Assembly: GCA_013398175.1 (NCBI GenBank)
Contig: VZRZ01001990.1
Location: forward strand, 62,001-126,000
Length of the DNA stretch: 64,000 bases
DNA from: Climacteris rufus
Taxonomy: Eukaryota; Chordata; Aves; Passeriformes; Climacteridae
Reading direction: 5' to 3'
Below are positions 9,410-19,989 of the stretch, in pieces. Both the position numbers and the translations under genes were made by a program. Within the stretch, counting starts at the first letter, position 1. Each line of letters starts with the position of its first letter. The notes under the pieces are model-generated. The model searched no databases, was not told the origin of the DNA, and saw only the letters and a list, made by a program, of their open reading frames with translations.

Positions 9410-12400
9410 GTAAGACAAGAATAGATATTTATTTAAGGGATGAAAGGTTGCTGAGGAAAGTTCAGGATGATATATGCTGAGCTGATCTTTGGATAGATAA
9501 TCTCTGGTTATAAGTGCTTGCATGCTTAGGCATGGCTTTGGCTTTAGAAACGGTCTTCTAAGCAAGGAATTTTTTATGCCATTGTGGCAGTATCCTGACA
9601 GTCACATCGTCCTACTCTGTGATATTCTATATTGTTATACATTTCAGCTAATGCAAGGACTAATATGCTGCGATGTCCTGTGGCAATATGCATTTTGATT
9701 TGATGACTAAGACCTCCTTTCCTGACCTAGGTCCCTGCTGTGGTCAGCCAGGGCTGCTGTCTAGCTGGAGCCCTGCTGCCATGGGCAGGGACTGAGTCCC
9801 TGAGGGGCTGCAATGGGTCAGACCTTTGCATGGAGCTGGGTGAAGGGGACAGATTTGCAGTGCCTCACTGGAGGAGTCTGTGTGGGCTATTTGTGGGCAG
9901 GCAGCTCTCCTGTTTTCCTGCATCTCCAAATTCTACTGTATAACTAATCTCAATTAACTGTGGTCCCAAGAACACTGCACATTTCCTGTGTTGGTGAAGA
10001 TTCCTTTTCTAGCTCTTATTCAGACCTCATATAGTCCCTACTATTTTTCAAATTATTTCCAAATTATTTTCAAATTATTTGTTAAATGAGACAATTTTCT
10101 CTCCTGTGCAAATTTGATTTTAACTTCATCATCCTCTCTTACAAATACTTACTTTAGCTGGGAATTCTGCCCAGAATACAAAGAAAGGAGTTACTTTTGC
10201 CTCAGCTGCACTAAGTTTGTCCAGGTTCAAAGAGATTCAGCAGTGGGTTGGGGGGCTGGTGAAAACTCTAGAAATCTTTAGTGAAGTTTTCTTATTATGA
10301 ATGGGAGATACCCACTGAACACAAAGTCCTAGGAAATGGGCTATTCTTGGGCTGCTGCAGAGACGGGAAGTGATGGGGGCTTAGCTGCCAAGAAGCAAAA
10401 AGAAAAAAAAGAGATGCAGACTGGTTTAGTTTCAACATGGCACATCACTTAACCCAATGTTGTTTTCTGGTAAATGCACAGCGTGTGACATTACCAGAAC
10501 ACGGCATGTTAAGACCAGAGCACATAACATAATTAAGAAAATGTGTCAAATAGGTATTTCTTGCTATTTAATCATATGACTTTATATGTAGGCTTTTTTC
10601 CTCTTACTCGGACATGTCAGGTTTCTATCCATGTACTTTTACCTCATGGAAATCTGTCTGTAATATTATTGACCCAACTGCTACAAAGGGGAAGCAGGAT
10701 GCTTGGCAGAGTGTGCCAAGCACGTGAGTCAGACAGCCCTAAACCATGACTTCAAGCCTTGCATCATCTGATTTCCTCTTCCCAGGCTTTCTGTGTAGAA
10801 AGACCAGACCTGATATGCAGTCTTGCAGTGATTGTAATCATTAAGGCAGTAGAAATGTTTGTCAAGGGCTATCAGTCTTGCTATAGCTCTTACTCAGCAA
10901 AGTACTTGGGCATCTCCTTGAGAGTCTCTAAATGCATGAAGTCAGTACCATGTAAATTTGTGATTATATGCTTTTCTGCATCTGGTGCAGGATTAGAGAA
11001 CATCATGGGTGAATGCTGTTATTCCTAAAGATGGAGGTGGGTTATGGTGCTACCCCAGTCTTATGTCCATCCTTGTTCATGGCGGAAATCTCCATATCCT
11101 ACAGAATGACTCGTGTGGCTGCATACCACTGAGTCATGCATGCAGCTGAAAGTTTTGTTCTTTTATTGGAGAGATGTTGCAATCCCACAGCTTCCAGGGC
11201 AAATCAGTGGTCACTGCTGAGCAGATAAGGATGGAGAAAACAAAGTGCAGAGAAATAAGGAGCATGTTTGCTTGCACTGGCTAGGTTGGATCCTCAGCTC
11301 TCAGTTTCTGTTGGCATGGACTTGTGAAGCAATAAGGCTTACACTGAACCCTTGCACATTACCTTGGCCAGAGTGGGACTTCCACAGTTCAGGCACTGGA
11401 CAGCCTGGGCAGCCTTGGAGCCTCAGAGCATTATTTCCTGGAACAGCTGAGCTGAATTTAACCTCTCCGCTCCAGCCTTGCTCCATGCACATCTCACGCC
11501 GGCTTGTGAAACCATCCTCTTGCCTCCTGGCATGGTGGAGCCTCTCTGCAGCAGTGTGCTGATATTTGGGAAGTGGCAGCATCTGCAGCAGTGGAGAGGG
11601 AGATAAATAGCTTACTCGGCTTTCACGGAAGCTGTGGCATTTTCTAGTGATTTCACATGCATGCCAGAAGAAAGGGAGGAGGTATGCTACCAGTGAGCCC
11701 ATGCAGTCCCAGACCTGCAGAAAGTGGTTTCCCATTGCTGCAGCTTAGCACTGGACAAAAAAGTACTGATCAACCTCGTCCTCTTCAATTAGGTCCTCTT
11801 AGTCACTGTAGACAGGGTGACAGCCTCTTGCCAAAGGCTGGGCTGGTGGGCAGGTGGAGGTGCTGAGGAATCGTGGTGTCTGGGCCACTGGATGGTGTCT
11901 GGCCTGGGTCCCCCAGGAGCTGGCCAGTGCACCATGCTGGTGGCAGTGGGAGGATCTGCAGCCTGGCTGACAGCAGGGATGCTGGCTTTAAGCACTGTGG
12001 GTTTTTCTGAAGAAGGGCTGTACATACCCAGGGGGTCACACAACACTGAAAAGTGAAAAACTCTGTAGTTTTTATTAAAGACAATGGAAGTACAAAAGAT
12101 CTATTTACAGCATCAGTGAGGGGAGAAAAAAAAGACAACTCTTCAGATTGCAGGGATGAAACCCTGCAGCTTATCTAGTTAAATTTTTATTGTTATAATA
12201 ATGTATTTCCTGATGGGCTATTTTTCATTTATTTTATTTTCTTTGGTTAATATTCTAAGCCACAGAGTGTTTTGGATGCACTGAGATGGGGTGCATGACA
12301 ACAGAAACTTGCAGCTTGTAGCCTGCCAGAGCTCTCTCTGGTGTATTTAGACACATGATTGATGGTCTCTGGTTTAGTGTCATCAGATAAAACGTGTTTG

Positions 12401-15400
12401 TCAAGAGCATGATACATTATCTTGAGATGCTGCATTTTTGCAGCAGCTAACACTCTGACACAACTCTGTTGCTTAAAAGGGGAGAGACACACAAGATGGA
12501 CACACACAGATCAGCCATTAAGACCAGGCTTTCTGTGAGCCTTTCTGGGAAAAGAACCAGCCCTGCAGGATGTTCTTGGTTTGGCAAACGGGTTTCACTA
12601 AAAGAGAATAGATTCTCTTGTCTCCCTGCTCTGTTGGAGAGCAAGGTTTGGGGTTGGCAGCTCTGACTGGAAAGGTCTTTTCCCACTGGGAACTCAAAGG
12701 ACAGGGTCAGGGCAGTGCTTCTGCAGCAGGGGTGCAGGCTGCCCGAAGAGCAATGTGGGGATGAAGCAGGGATTGGAGGGGAGAGCCTACTACCAGTCAC
12801 ATACAGACATGTGGGGCTGCCTGAGGTATCACTGCCCTGCATCCTTGCACAGAGTGAGCACACTGGCCACATCCTGCACCTTTGTGCACCTGTGTCTTCT
12901 CCTGCCATCTGTCCAGCCTGGATGCTCATGGGAACAGAGATGAGCCCACAAAGCCCAGCTTCTTCAATATCTCCAAATTACATCTCTGACTGAATACTTT
13001 GTGGCTTTTTTATCAGCTTTTTTTGCTAACAAAGTGGAGCATGAAAGCAGACACTGCAACGGCAAGGGGTTCCAGCGTCAGGGATCCTCCGCCTTCGACC
13101 GTGTCTACACTGCCAAGTGAGTAGACAGGGACTGAGGAGCTGGTGAGGGCAGAGTGAGGTTCATTGTGCTCTTCATTAGAGTTTAATCCAAAGCCTTTTG
13201 GCAGCCAGAGGTGGGTTCCAAATGCCCAGGTGAAGGCTTTGTACATAATCCCTTTCAGTGCATGCTATGGCAGTGTTCAGAGCCGTGGTTCTGTGACATA
13301 TCTGCTGGGTGAACCCAGCTCCTTTCTGGACACCACATGCTGCATCTATATAGGTCTAGCAGCTGTTATCAGTAGTGTGTCCCTTCATTTGGATACCAGT
13401 TCACCCTTCCCTCCTGGAAGTGTGACACAAGCACAGCCATATTCCCAAGGGCACTGGGACTCCGTGGTTCAAAAGGAAAGAACCAGCAGAGAGGTGCCAG
13501 CCTGCTGAGGAACAGGTAGGTGGCAGAGCTTGTACAAACCCCTTGGTCTCTGGCGACTCCCTTGACACACAGTTCTCCACTTCTCTGAGACACAGAATCG
13601 CTCTCAATCTCTCTGCTTCTGCCCCTCAGGAAGCAGGGATTGTGAGGCAGCTGGAAAGAGGCAGCTGGAAACCATCCTGTTCCTCTGCAAAGACACATGT
13701 TAACTCTGTGAGACACTTTATTTGTGATGCAATTCTATTTTTTTGGTTTCATTCAATAGCTTGATTAATATGACTCCATTAAAAGGATTATAAGCCAACA
13801 AAGCTCACAGAATCTATTATACATAGGCCATGATAAAACAGGTTAGGGAGAAAGTGGCTTTCACATGTGCCAGACGTGCACAGGATGGTTTGTTTCCCTC
13901 ATCAGGCAGGACAAAGGCGTCCATTATCTGAGTGAGGGAACAGGGAAGCAGACATGTGGGTGAGGAACTGTGTTCAGGCACAAACACACCAACCAGCTAG
14001 CTCCTGGCAGGTCAGGGGCCTCCAAATGCTCTGGGGTAAAAGCCTACCCTCAATGGCATTCATGCAGCCCAGATTCACAGCCCACCCTTCTCTGCTGGTG
14101 AAACATATGGATTTTGTTTCTATTTCCCTGTGTTCTGATTTCTGTCCTATGAATTCCATTCTAGCCAGAACTGTGGACATGCCTACCCTACATTTCTTGC
14201 TGTGCTTTGGTGTGCTGGTCTTCTCTGCAGCCAAGGTAACACTCTTTTAATTTTTTTTTTAATTTTATTTTTTTTAAAATTTTTTCTCTCTCAACCTTTC
14301 ACCATGGTCAGCAAGGGATGACGAACACTTCAGAAGTTACACTTCCAGGGACCAACCCTCTTGCAGCAGGGGAACCTGTCTTACCCACCTGTCCTGCAGC
14401 TAACCATGCTGCTTGAGTAGCAGCACACTCATGGCATGGCTCATGCCAACAGTTATGTTCCTGGACATGATTCAAAGTAGTCCAGGCCAGAGACATTTCC
14501 CATACTGGCATTATGGATGCGTTCCCTTTGTTTTGGGTGAAGGGTTTAGTACTTGGTAGCTGGATGCCACATTATTCACTTTTGGGACTAGAAATGGGCC
14601 CATTTTATTAAATTGCTAGAACTGACAGCCCTTCCCTATGTTGAGGACAGCCCAGGAGTATTTCTAATTATAATCCTCTTCAATACAATGTGAGTTTACC
14701 TAAAATTAAGATGAGTACTTACCTGGGGTTCATGGCTATTCTTTCTGGGAAAAAAAGGAGTTTCCTAGCCAGGGAAAGAAGGGGGTTTGTCTGCAGTCAT
14801 GGGAAAAGCTAGAATTAGGGGAAAAAGGCTCTTTTTATATGCTCAGAAAGTAGTGTTGGACCATACTTATCCTCCACCTGCTCCTAGTGAAGTAACATCT
14901 ACCTGCTGCCTTTTATTTCTGGTGAGGACAGTGCCTGAGTTGGCACCCTCTTTCCTGAGCCTGGCATGAGCCACACTGAGTTTCACAAAATCATAGAATG
15001 ATTTGGGTTGGAAAAGATCTTAAAGATCGTCTTGTTCCAACTCCCTTTCCAGGGGCAGGAACAGCTTCCACTAGAACAGGTTGCTTGAAGCCCCCTCCAG
15101 CCTGGCCTTGAACATTTGCAGGGTTGCAGAATCCACAACTTCCCTGTGAAACTTGTGCCAGTGCCTCATCACTCTCATAGTGAAGAACTTCTTCCTTATA
15201 TATAATCTAAATCTTCTCTTTGAGGTTAAAGCCACTCCCCCATGTCCCATGAGTTCATGTCCTTGTAAAAAGTCCCTCTCCAGCTTTCTTGTAGGCTCCC
15301 TTTAGGCACTGGAAGGATGGTGACAAGTGTGTGCTCTTCAGTGGGCACAGTTGTGGGCAGGATTATATCCACAGAATCTTCAGAAAAGCTGGAGTGAGGG

Positions 15401-16431
15401 CAAGGCAATGCTCTGTTTCCCACACAGAGGTCTCCATCCCAGTTCCAGTGCTTGTCCCATAGCCCAAGCCTGCAGATTACTGTTTCCCAGTCCAGCCCAG
15501 GCAGCAGATGGGGACAGCAGTGAGACCTGGGCTGGTGTTTCTAATGCCTTGTTTTATCCTTTACCCAGCTCCTGCTGCCTTTGCTGGCCTGATGTACTTG
15601 TTTGTGAGGCAGAAGTACTTTGTGGGCTACCTCGGAGAGAGGACTCAGAGGTAAGGGCTTGCAGAGCCTCTTCACAAAACCCAGAATGAGGTAGCGGCAC
15701 AGCTGGATGCTGCCACTTCCACAGGCACAGCCACTGGCTTGTGGTGCTGCCTGCAACTGCTGCTGGCACTGGGTAGAGCAGGAAAGCCCCTTTCTTTTGG
15801 ATGAATGGGAGACATTGGATATGCTATGGCACTGGGGTCAGGGAGGCTGTAGCTCCTGCTCACAGACTCTGCAAGCTTAAGTTTGCATGTTTGTGCCACT
15901 AGTTGTGCAATATTGTCCTTTTATATTAATAAAACCTATTACACACCTGTGGAACAAAGTTGTCCCACAGCCCGTGATGGCAGAGAATAGATTCAAGTCC
16001 CTCTGAACAGACACTTTTGTAAGCAGCAGCCTGTGCTGAGAAGGCCAAATCCAGACCCAAATGGATCCTAACTGACATTTAGGATCTTCAATGACATTTA
16101 AAACCTTGCAACTGCCTTACAATGCAAGACAGAAGAGAAATTTGCCCCCCTGTGTGTCAGCCCCTGAGGTTTCTCAGCTGGTCTCGACAGCAAAGTCCAA
16201 AGCCTGAGGGTTTTCATGTGAGGTGATGCACGTTAACAAATCGCTTTCCCCCATTTCTGTCTCCTCAGCACTCCCGGTTACTTGTTTGGAAAGCGCATCC
16301 TTTTGTTCCTGTTCCTCATGTCTGTGGCTGGAATACTCAACTACTATCTCATCTTCTTTTTCGGAAGTGACTTTGAAATACACATTAAGACGATAACCAG
16401 TGCGATCTCTCCACTGCTGCTCATACCCTAA
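9340..16431 (+). CDS. ALOX5AP: Arachidonate 5-lipoxygenase-activating protein (FLAP), complete, five coding exons
   Basis: FLAP is a MAPEG-family integral membrane protein of the nuclear envelope and ER. It binds arachidonic acid and hands it to 5-lipoxygenase for leukotriene synthesis; it works as a homotrimer without catalysis of its own. Coding exons are 9340-9409, 13017-13116, 14165-14235, 15569-15650 and 16269-16431. Together they make 486 nt and 161 residues, the same length as human FLAP. All introns are GT-AG. The start M-D-Q-E-T-L-G and the end S-P-L-L-L-I-P match the family. The four transmembrane helices fall near residues 8-36, 48-77, 80-99 and 104-139. The loop F-V-R-Q-K-Y-F-V-G-Y-L-G-E-R-T-Q is intact. 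Odd points: Ala24, Asn28, Gly61 and His62 differ from human Gly, His, Val and Asp in or near the ligand pocket; Tyr112 and Lys116 are kept. The assignment is very secure. Confidence 0.97.
13017..13116 (+). CDS. ALOX5AP: ALOX5AP coding exon 2
   Basis: The acceptor TTTTTTATCAG leads into codon 24 (G|CT, alanine), then F-F-A-N-K-V-E-H-E-S. It ends at codon 57 (AA|C) with donor GTGAGT. It carries the first cytosolic loop and the start of helix 2. Residues 36-41 of the loop differ from human, as expected for a variable surface. Asn28 replaces the human histidine. Confidence 0.95.
14165..14235 (+). CDS. ALOX5AP: ALOX5AP coding exon 3
   Basis: The acceptor is TTCCATTCTAG. The exon encodes N-Q-N-C-G-H-A-Y-P-T-F-L-A-V-L-W-C-A-G-L-L-C-S-Q and ends with one base of codon 81 before GTAACA. 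The family sequence C-V-D-A-Y is replaced by C-G-H-A-Y through a cluster of changes in two adjacent codons; the frame is kept. Confidence 0.95.
14990..15325 (-). mobile_element. CR1 3' fragment in ALOX5AP intron 3
   Basis: The plus strand opens TCATAGAATGATTTGGGTTG, the reverse complement of the CR1 3' end with its ATTCTATGA tail. It continues with the reverse of 'GATCTTTAAGGTCCCTTCC' and the GTGATGAGGCACTGG-type segment. It is 5'-truncated, as is normal for CR1, and antisense to ALOX5AP. Confidence 0.88.
15569..15650 (+). CDS. ALOX5AP: ALOX5AP coding exon 4
   Basis: The acceptor TTTACCCAG opens at P-A-A-F-A-G-L-M-Y and continues F-V-R-Q-K-Y-F-V-G-Y-L-G-E-R-T-Q, the most conserved FLAP segment (helix 3 and the second loop). 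The donor is AG|GTAAGG within codon 108. Confidence 0.96.
16269..16431 (+). CDS. ALOX5AP: ALOX5AP coding exon 5 with stop
   Basis: The acceptor TGTCTCCTCAG precedes T-P-G-Y-L-F-G-K-R, then helix 4 (L-L-F-L-F-L-M-S-V-A-G) and the C-terminal tail ending L-L-L-I-P and TAA at 16429-16431. Tyr112 and Lys116 of the ligand pocket are kept. The 3' UTR follows to about 17.14 kb. Confidence 0.96.
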
Positions 16432-17120
16432 CTCCCTGCAGCACTGAGGGGGTCAGCAGGCTTCCTGTGTCCGTACCCAGAAGCTGCCATAATTCAACTG
16501 TTTAAGAAATGAACCCATAACCCAGTGAGATTTCTGTAAATCTCATGCTTGACGGGCTCAGTAGTTTGATTTAACCTTGCTTTTTTCTTCAGGATAAAGA
16601 TTTATCATGAGCTCTTGGCATGCCCATGGAATGGTAACAGCTTTCAGTTAATTCTTTAGAATTTTTTTCCTATAATGCAGCTTGCAAGCCGTTTGCATGG
16701 CTGGAAGGAACATTGTATGCTTGCTTCATAACTGTGTTTTCCTTAGCTTTTTTGTCCCCAAACCCAGGATCTTCTCAGTGTCATTCCTGACTGATGGCTT
16801 CCACAGTTATCCTCAGATGCAAGAACAGCCTTTCACCAGCATCCCACATGCCCCTGGCTGCACAGAGGCATGGACCAGCCTCTTCACCTACCCTTTCCCT
16901 TCTACTTTTTGATGAGCAAGCTCTTGCTGTTGCAGGAGGGTGGCAAATTGGCCCTTCTCTTTTCTTCCTTGATAAATATTCATGTGTGTAACACTCACCA
17001 CACTGATCTCATTTACACTCCAGCCTCTTTGTTCTCCCAGAGCTGGGGAAAGGAGTGGTGTGTAAATGAGGGGCTGGTGCATTGCCGGTGGGGTTGGGTT
17101 TGTTTGGATTGGCTTTGTTT

Positions 17121-17126
17121 AATAAA
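17121..17126 (+). terminator. ALOX5AP: Probable ALOX5AP polyadenylation signal
   Basis: AATAAA is the first canonical hexamer downstream of the stop codon, giving a 3' UTR of about 700 nt. A G/T-rich segment follows at 17146-17180. A second hexamer at about 17823 is an alternative. Confidence 0.55.
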
Positions 17127-17149
17127 ACAGCCTAAAGCGATGAAATCTG

Positions 17150-17420
17150 TCTGCTGCCGTCTTCCGTGCGCGGTGCGTGATCTCCGTGCTCCGTGGCTCA
17201 GCAGCTGGGCGGGGAGGGGAGCACCGGCACCGGCACCGGCACCGGGCTCTTTGTGCAAGCTGCTGATGGCCCTGGGCACGGCCTCGAAAGGACGGGGCTT
17301 AACAACTCCGTCTCTGTGAGCAAGGTCAGTGTTCTGCCCCCAGCACTGACAGAGTGCCCCACAAGCCCGCGCTGAGGAGCGCTTTGATAGCGATGCGCAC
17401 CGAGGTAGGCAAAGAGGTCG
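17150..17420. promoter_or_regulatory. CpG-rich block just after ALOX5AP, with a (CACCGG)4 tandem
   Basis: CpG dinucleotides are abundant (GTGCGCGGTGCGTG near 17167, CCGCGCTGAGGAGCGC near 17369, CGATGCGCACCGAGG near 17390). A perfect hexamer tandem CACCGG occupies about 17222-17245. This contrasts with the CpG-poor flanks. It could be a promoter island for an unseen transcript, possibly antisense, or a GC-rich repeat. I could not identify an exon. Confidence 0.4.
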
Positions 17421-17711
17421 GTGCAATCTTTTTAAACATTGCGGCCCTGCGAATGCTTAAGCTCTTAAGCCTGTCTGATTGCCGCATGCAGGATGGATAA
17501 AGCTGTGTTTTATGACTCCTTCGGGAGGGAATGAGAGTCCTGGCTACGTGAGAAGAGGGTTTGCAGAGCTGTTCACAAAAGCAGGCGCAGCGTCTGCCTT
17601 TGTACGACGCCAAGGCTGGAGGGTTTTGGTGCTGTCTGGTGGGGCAGAGGTGCTTGTGCACAGCTGCTGTCCTCTGCAGCTGGCCATTCACACTGCCCAA
17701 ACAGCATACAT

Positions 17712-17734
17712 TGTGTGTGTGTGTGTGTGTGTGT
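17712..17734. repeat. (TG)n microsatellite
   Basis: An uninterrupted dinucleotide run of about eleven to twelve TG units. Confidence 0.95.
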
Positions 17735-17739
17735 CTTCT

Positions 17740-18455
17740 ACAAGAATCTTAGATGTGAAAGATTAGTAATGAACACGTTAATTGCATGATGATTATAAAT
17801 GCTCTCACTCGTTAGAATGGGTAAATAAAAGACTTTTATCTAGCCTTCTAACCTCTAGCTGCTGAGACACCTTATTCCCAGGCAGGGCAATCCTGTTGCT
17901 TCCCTCCCACCCTTCTCAACCATAACACTCCAAACTCTCCCCACACCATGCTTTTCTGCCATAGCTCTCTCCATAGCTCATGCCAGCTGCCTATCCTTGG
18001 TGCAGACCCACTACCCCTCTGCCCCACAGGCTCAACCATCAAGGGATGGCAGCACCCCAGCAGGAGAGGGACGACTCCTGTGGCCTGGAGCTACAGAGCT
18101 CTCCTGCATTGCTGAGATCAGCAAAGGCTCATGCTGCCACTGCCTTTACCCATTTCAGAGGAGGAGAAACTTCATCAACACCACTCCTTACTCTCCAGCC
18201 TGTTTGGTATCGCTGAGATCTGAGACTTGTTTATGGAAACCATCACTTGTGGGAGGTGACTTTCCCAACTCTGTGTGTCCACCTTGCAGGTCTCCCCACA
18301 TGGCTGAGTCTCCCCTGGGGCTTTCTTGTGCTCTGTATCAAGAAGCAGCTGACTTGACCTCCTTCTTTTCCCTGTTACTGTGAAAAGAGTCTCTCCACCA
18401 GGCATCTGTAAAGGGCAGAAGATTAAAATGTCTGTTTTGGGTCAGATAACCCATC
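17740..18455. other. Unassigned DNA downstream of ALOX5AP
   Basis: No recognisable exon, RNA or repeat. A second AATAAA at about 17823 could be an alternative ALOX5AP polyadenylation site. Confidence 0.4.
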
Positions 18456-18459
18456 ACAG

Positions 18460-18535
18460 CACTCTAAGGCCTCTCTGTTGGACTTGATGATCCTTGTGGG
18501 TCCCTTCTGACTCGAGATATTCCATGATTATCTGT
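18460..18535 (+). mobile_element. CR1 3' end remnant
   Basis: 'GTTGGACTTGATGATCC' followed by 'TGGGTCCCTTCTGACTCGA' and a degenerate ATTCCATGATT tail is the terminal part of CR1. It is short and 5'-truncated. Confidence 0.75.
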
Positions 18536-18984
18536 TGGCTGGATGGTTGATTTTTACATAGTCGTACTTAGGTAAGATTAGGTCCAGAGGAGCTAAGGAT
18601 CATCTTTTGCTGTAAGGTTTTATTTTGCAATATCTCCTCCTTGCTTTCTCAAAGCCTTTCTGATAACAAAAGAGAATAAAATGTAGGCAAAATCCATTCT
18701 CCATCTCTCTGTAAATGAAAATAGTGAGAGCATCAGACAAATAGGTGGTACATAAACGGACCACTAAGTAAATTCTTGGTGAATGTCATGCTGTGTTTTC
18801 CATGTTATAGACAAGCCTTGTGGTTACATTTGCCTTCCCACTCTTTCCATGAAAGGAAGGCAATGCCAGTGATATTTGGGCTTTTCCCACTGTGTTAGAC
18901 AGCTCCAGTTTTTGTTTTCAGCAACAAAACCACTCTGATCTTGTTGGTGCATTTGTCAGCACTTAGCACATGAGCTACTCAGAA

Positions 18985-19079
18985 AGCTGCACACACAGGC
19001 TCTTTGAGGGAGGGTTGGACTACATGACCTTTAAAGGTCCTTTCCAACCCAAACCATTCTGTGATTCTATGATTCTACA
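18985..19079 (+). mobile_element. CR1 3' end remnant
   Basis: 'GGGTTGGACTACATGACCTT' and 'TCCTTTCCAACCCAAACC' end in ATTCTGTGATTCTATGATTCTA, the characteristic CR1 octamer tail. Confidence 0.9.
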
Positions 19080-19353
19080 GACACACATGCAAAAATACAA
19101 ACACCACTGTGAAAGATTTACAGATGCATGCTGGGGTCACGTACACACAAACCCATGAGGACCTCCTGAGCTGTGCTGGACATGGGGACGTGGTTTGTGG
19201 CAGAAGTGACAGTCCCCCTCTGACAGCTCCTGCTTAAGGCTGGCTTGCAAACTCCAGGGGCCAATATCTGTGTTTGGTGCAATGCACGGCATGGCAGCTC
19301 CTGACCTGGAGCCACAGCTGTGTATGAACAGCTAATGCTTCCCAGTTCGCTGA

Positions 19354-19748
19354 TCAGCAACAGTGTGGCCAGCAGGACCAGCAAAGGGACCATCCGCCTG
19401 TACTCAGCACTGGTGAGGCACTGGAGATCTTATTGCTCTCTACAACTACTTGAAGGAGGTTGTAGCGAGGCAGGGTTCAACCTCTTCTCCCAAATGGCAA
19501 GCAACAGGACAAGAGAAAATGGCCTCAAACTGCACCAGAGGAGGTTTAGACTGGATATTGGGTGAAATTTCTTCACTGAAAGGGAGGTCAGGCATCAGAA
19601 CAGGCTGCCCAGGGAAATGGTGGAGTCACCATCCCTGTAGCTGTAGCACTGAGGGACACGGCATAGTGGTGGACTTGGTAGTTCTGGGTTAACAGCTGGA
19701 CTCGATGATCTTAGAGGTCTTTTCCAACCTAAACGACCCTGTTATTCT
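19354..19748 (+). mobile_element. CR1 3' fragment
   Basis: It runs from 'CAACAGTGTGGCCAGCAGG' through 'ACAACTACTTGAAGGAGG', 'GGTTTAGACTGGATATTGGG', 'AACAGGCTGCCCAGGGAAAT' and 'CTGGACTCGATGATCTTAGA' to 'TCCAACCTAAACGACCC'. The octamer tail is nearly gone. An internal deletion joins the first 80 bp to the later part. The short frame here is the decayed ORF2 C-terminus. Confidence 0.9.
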
Positions 19749-19956
19749 CTCCTTGTGCCAATGCTGCTGTGTCCCATTGGCTGTGCTGCCAGGCTGGGGG
19801 CTTTGCTTCACCAGTGGTGCCCTGTCCCATTGCCAGGGTGTGCCATTGCCACACCTCATGTCAGCTGTTTGTGCATCGAAATCCCAGGTACACACATTAA
19901 CATTCTGTCTGTGTGTGGATACGCATGGGCACGGTATGGTTACTTACAATATCTCC

Positions 19957-19984
19957 ATCTATCTATCTATCTATCTATGTATCT
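19957..19984. repeat. (ATCT)n microsatellite
   Basis: About six ATCT units, with one G substitution near the end. It produces the S-I-Y-L repeat in a plus-strand frame that is not a gene. Confidence 0.93.
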
Positions 19985-19989
19985 GCCTC

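Noticed and set aside
17326..17700. 124-codon minus-strand frame in the CpG-rich block
   Set aside because: GC-rich DNA favours long frames. No domain, splice or start context supports it; considered and dropped as a processed pseudogene because no parent protein was recognised.
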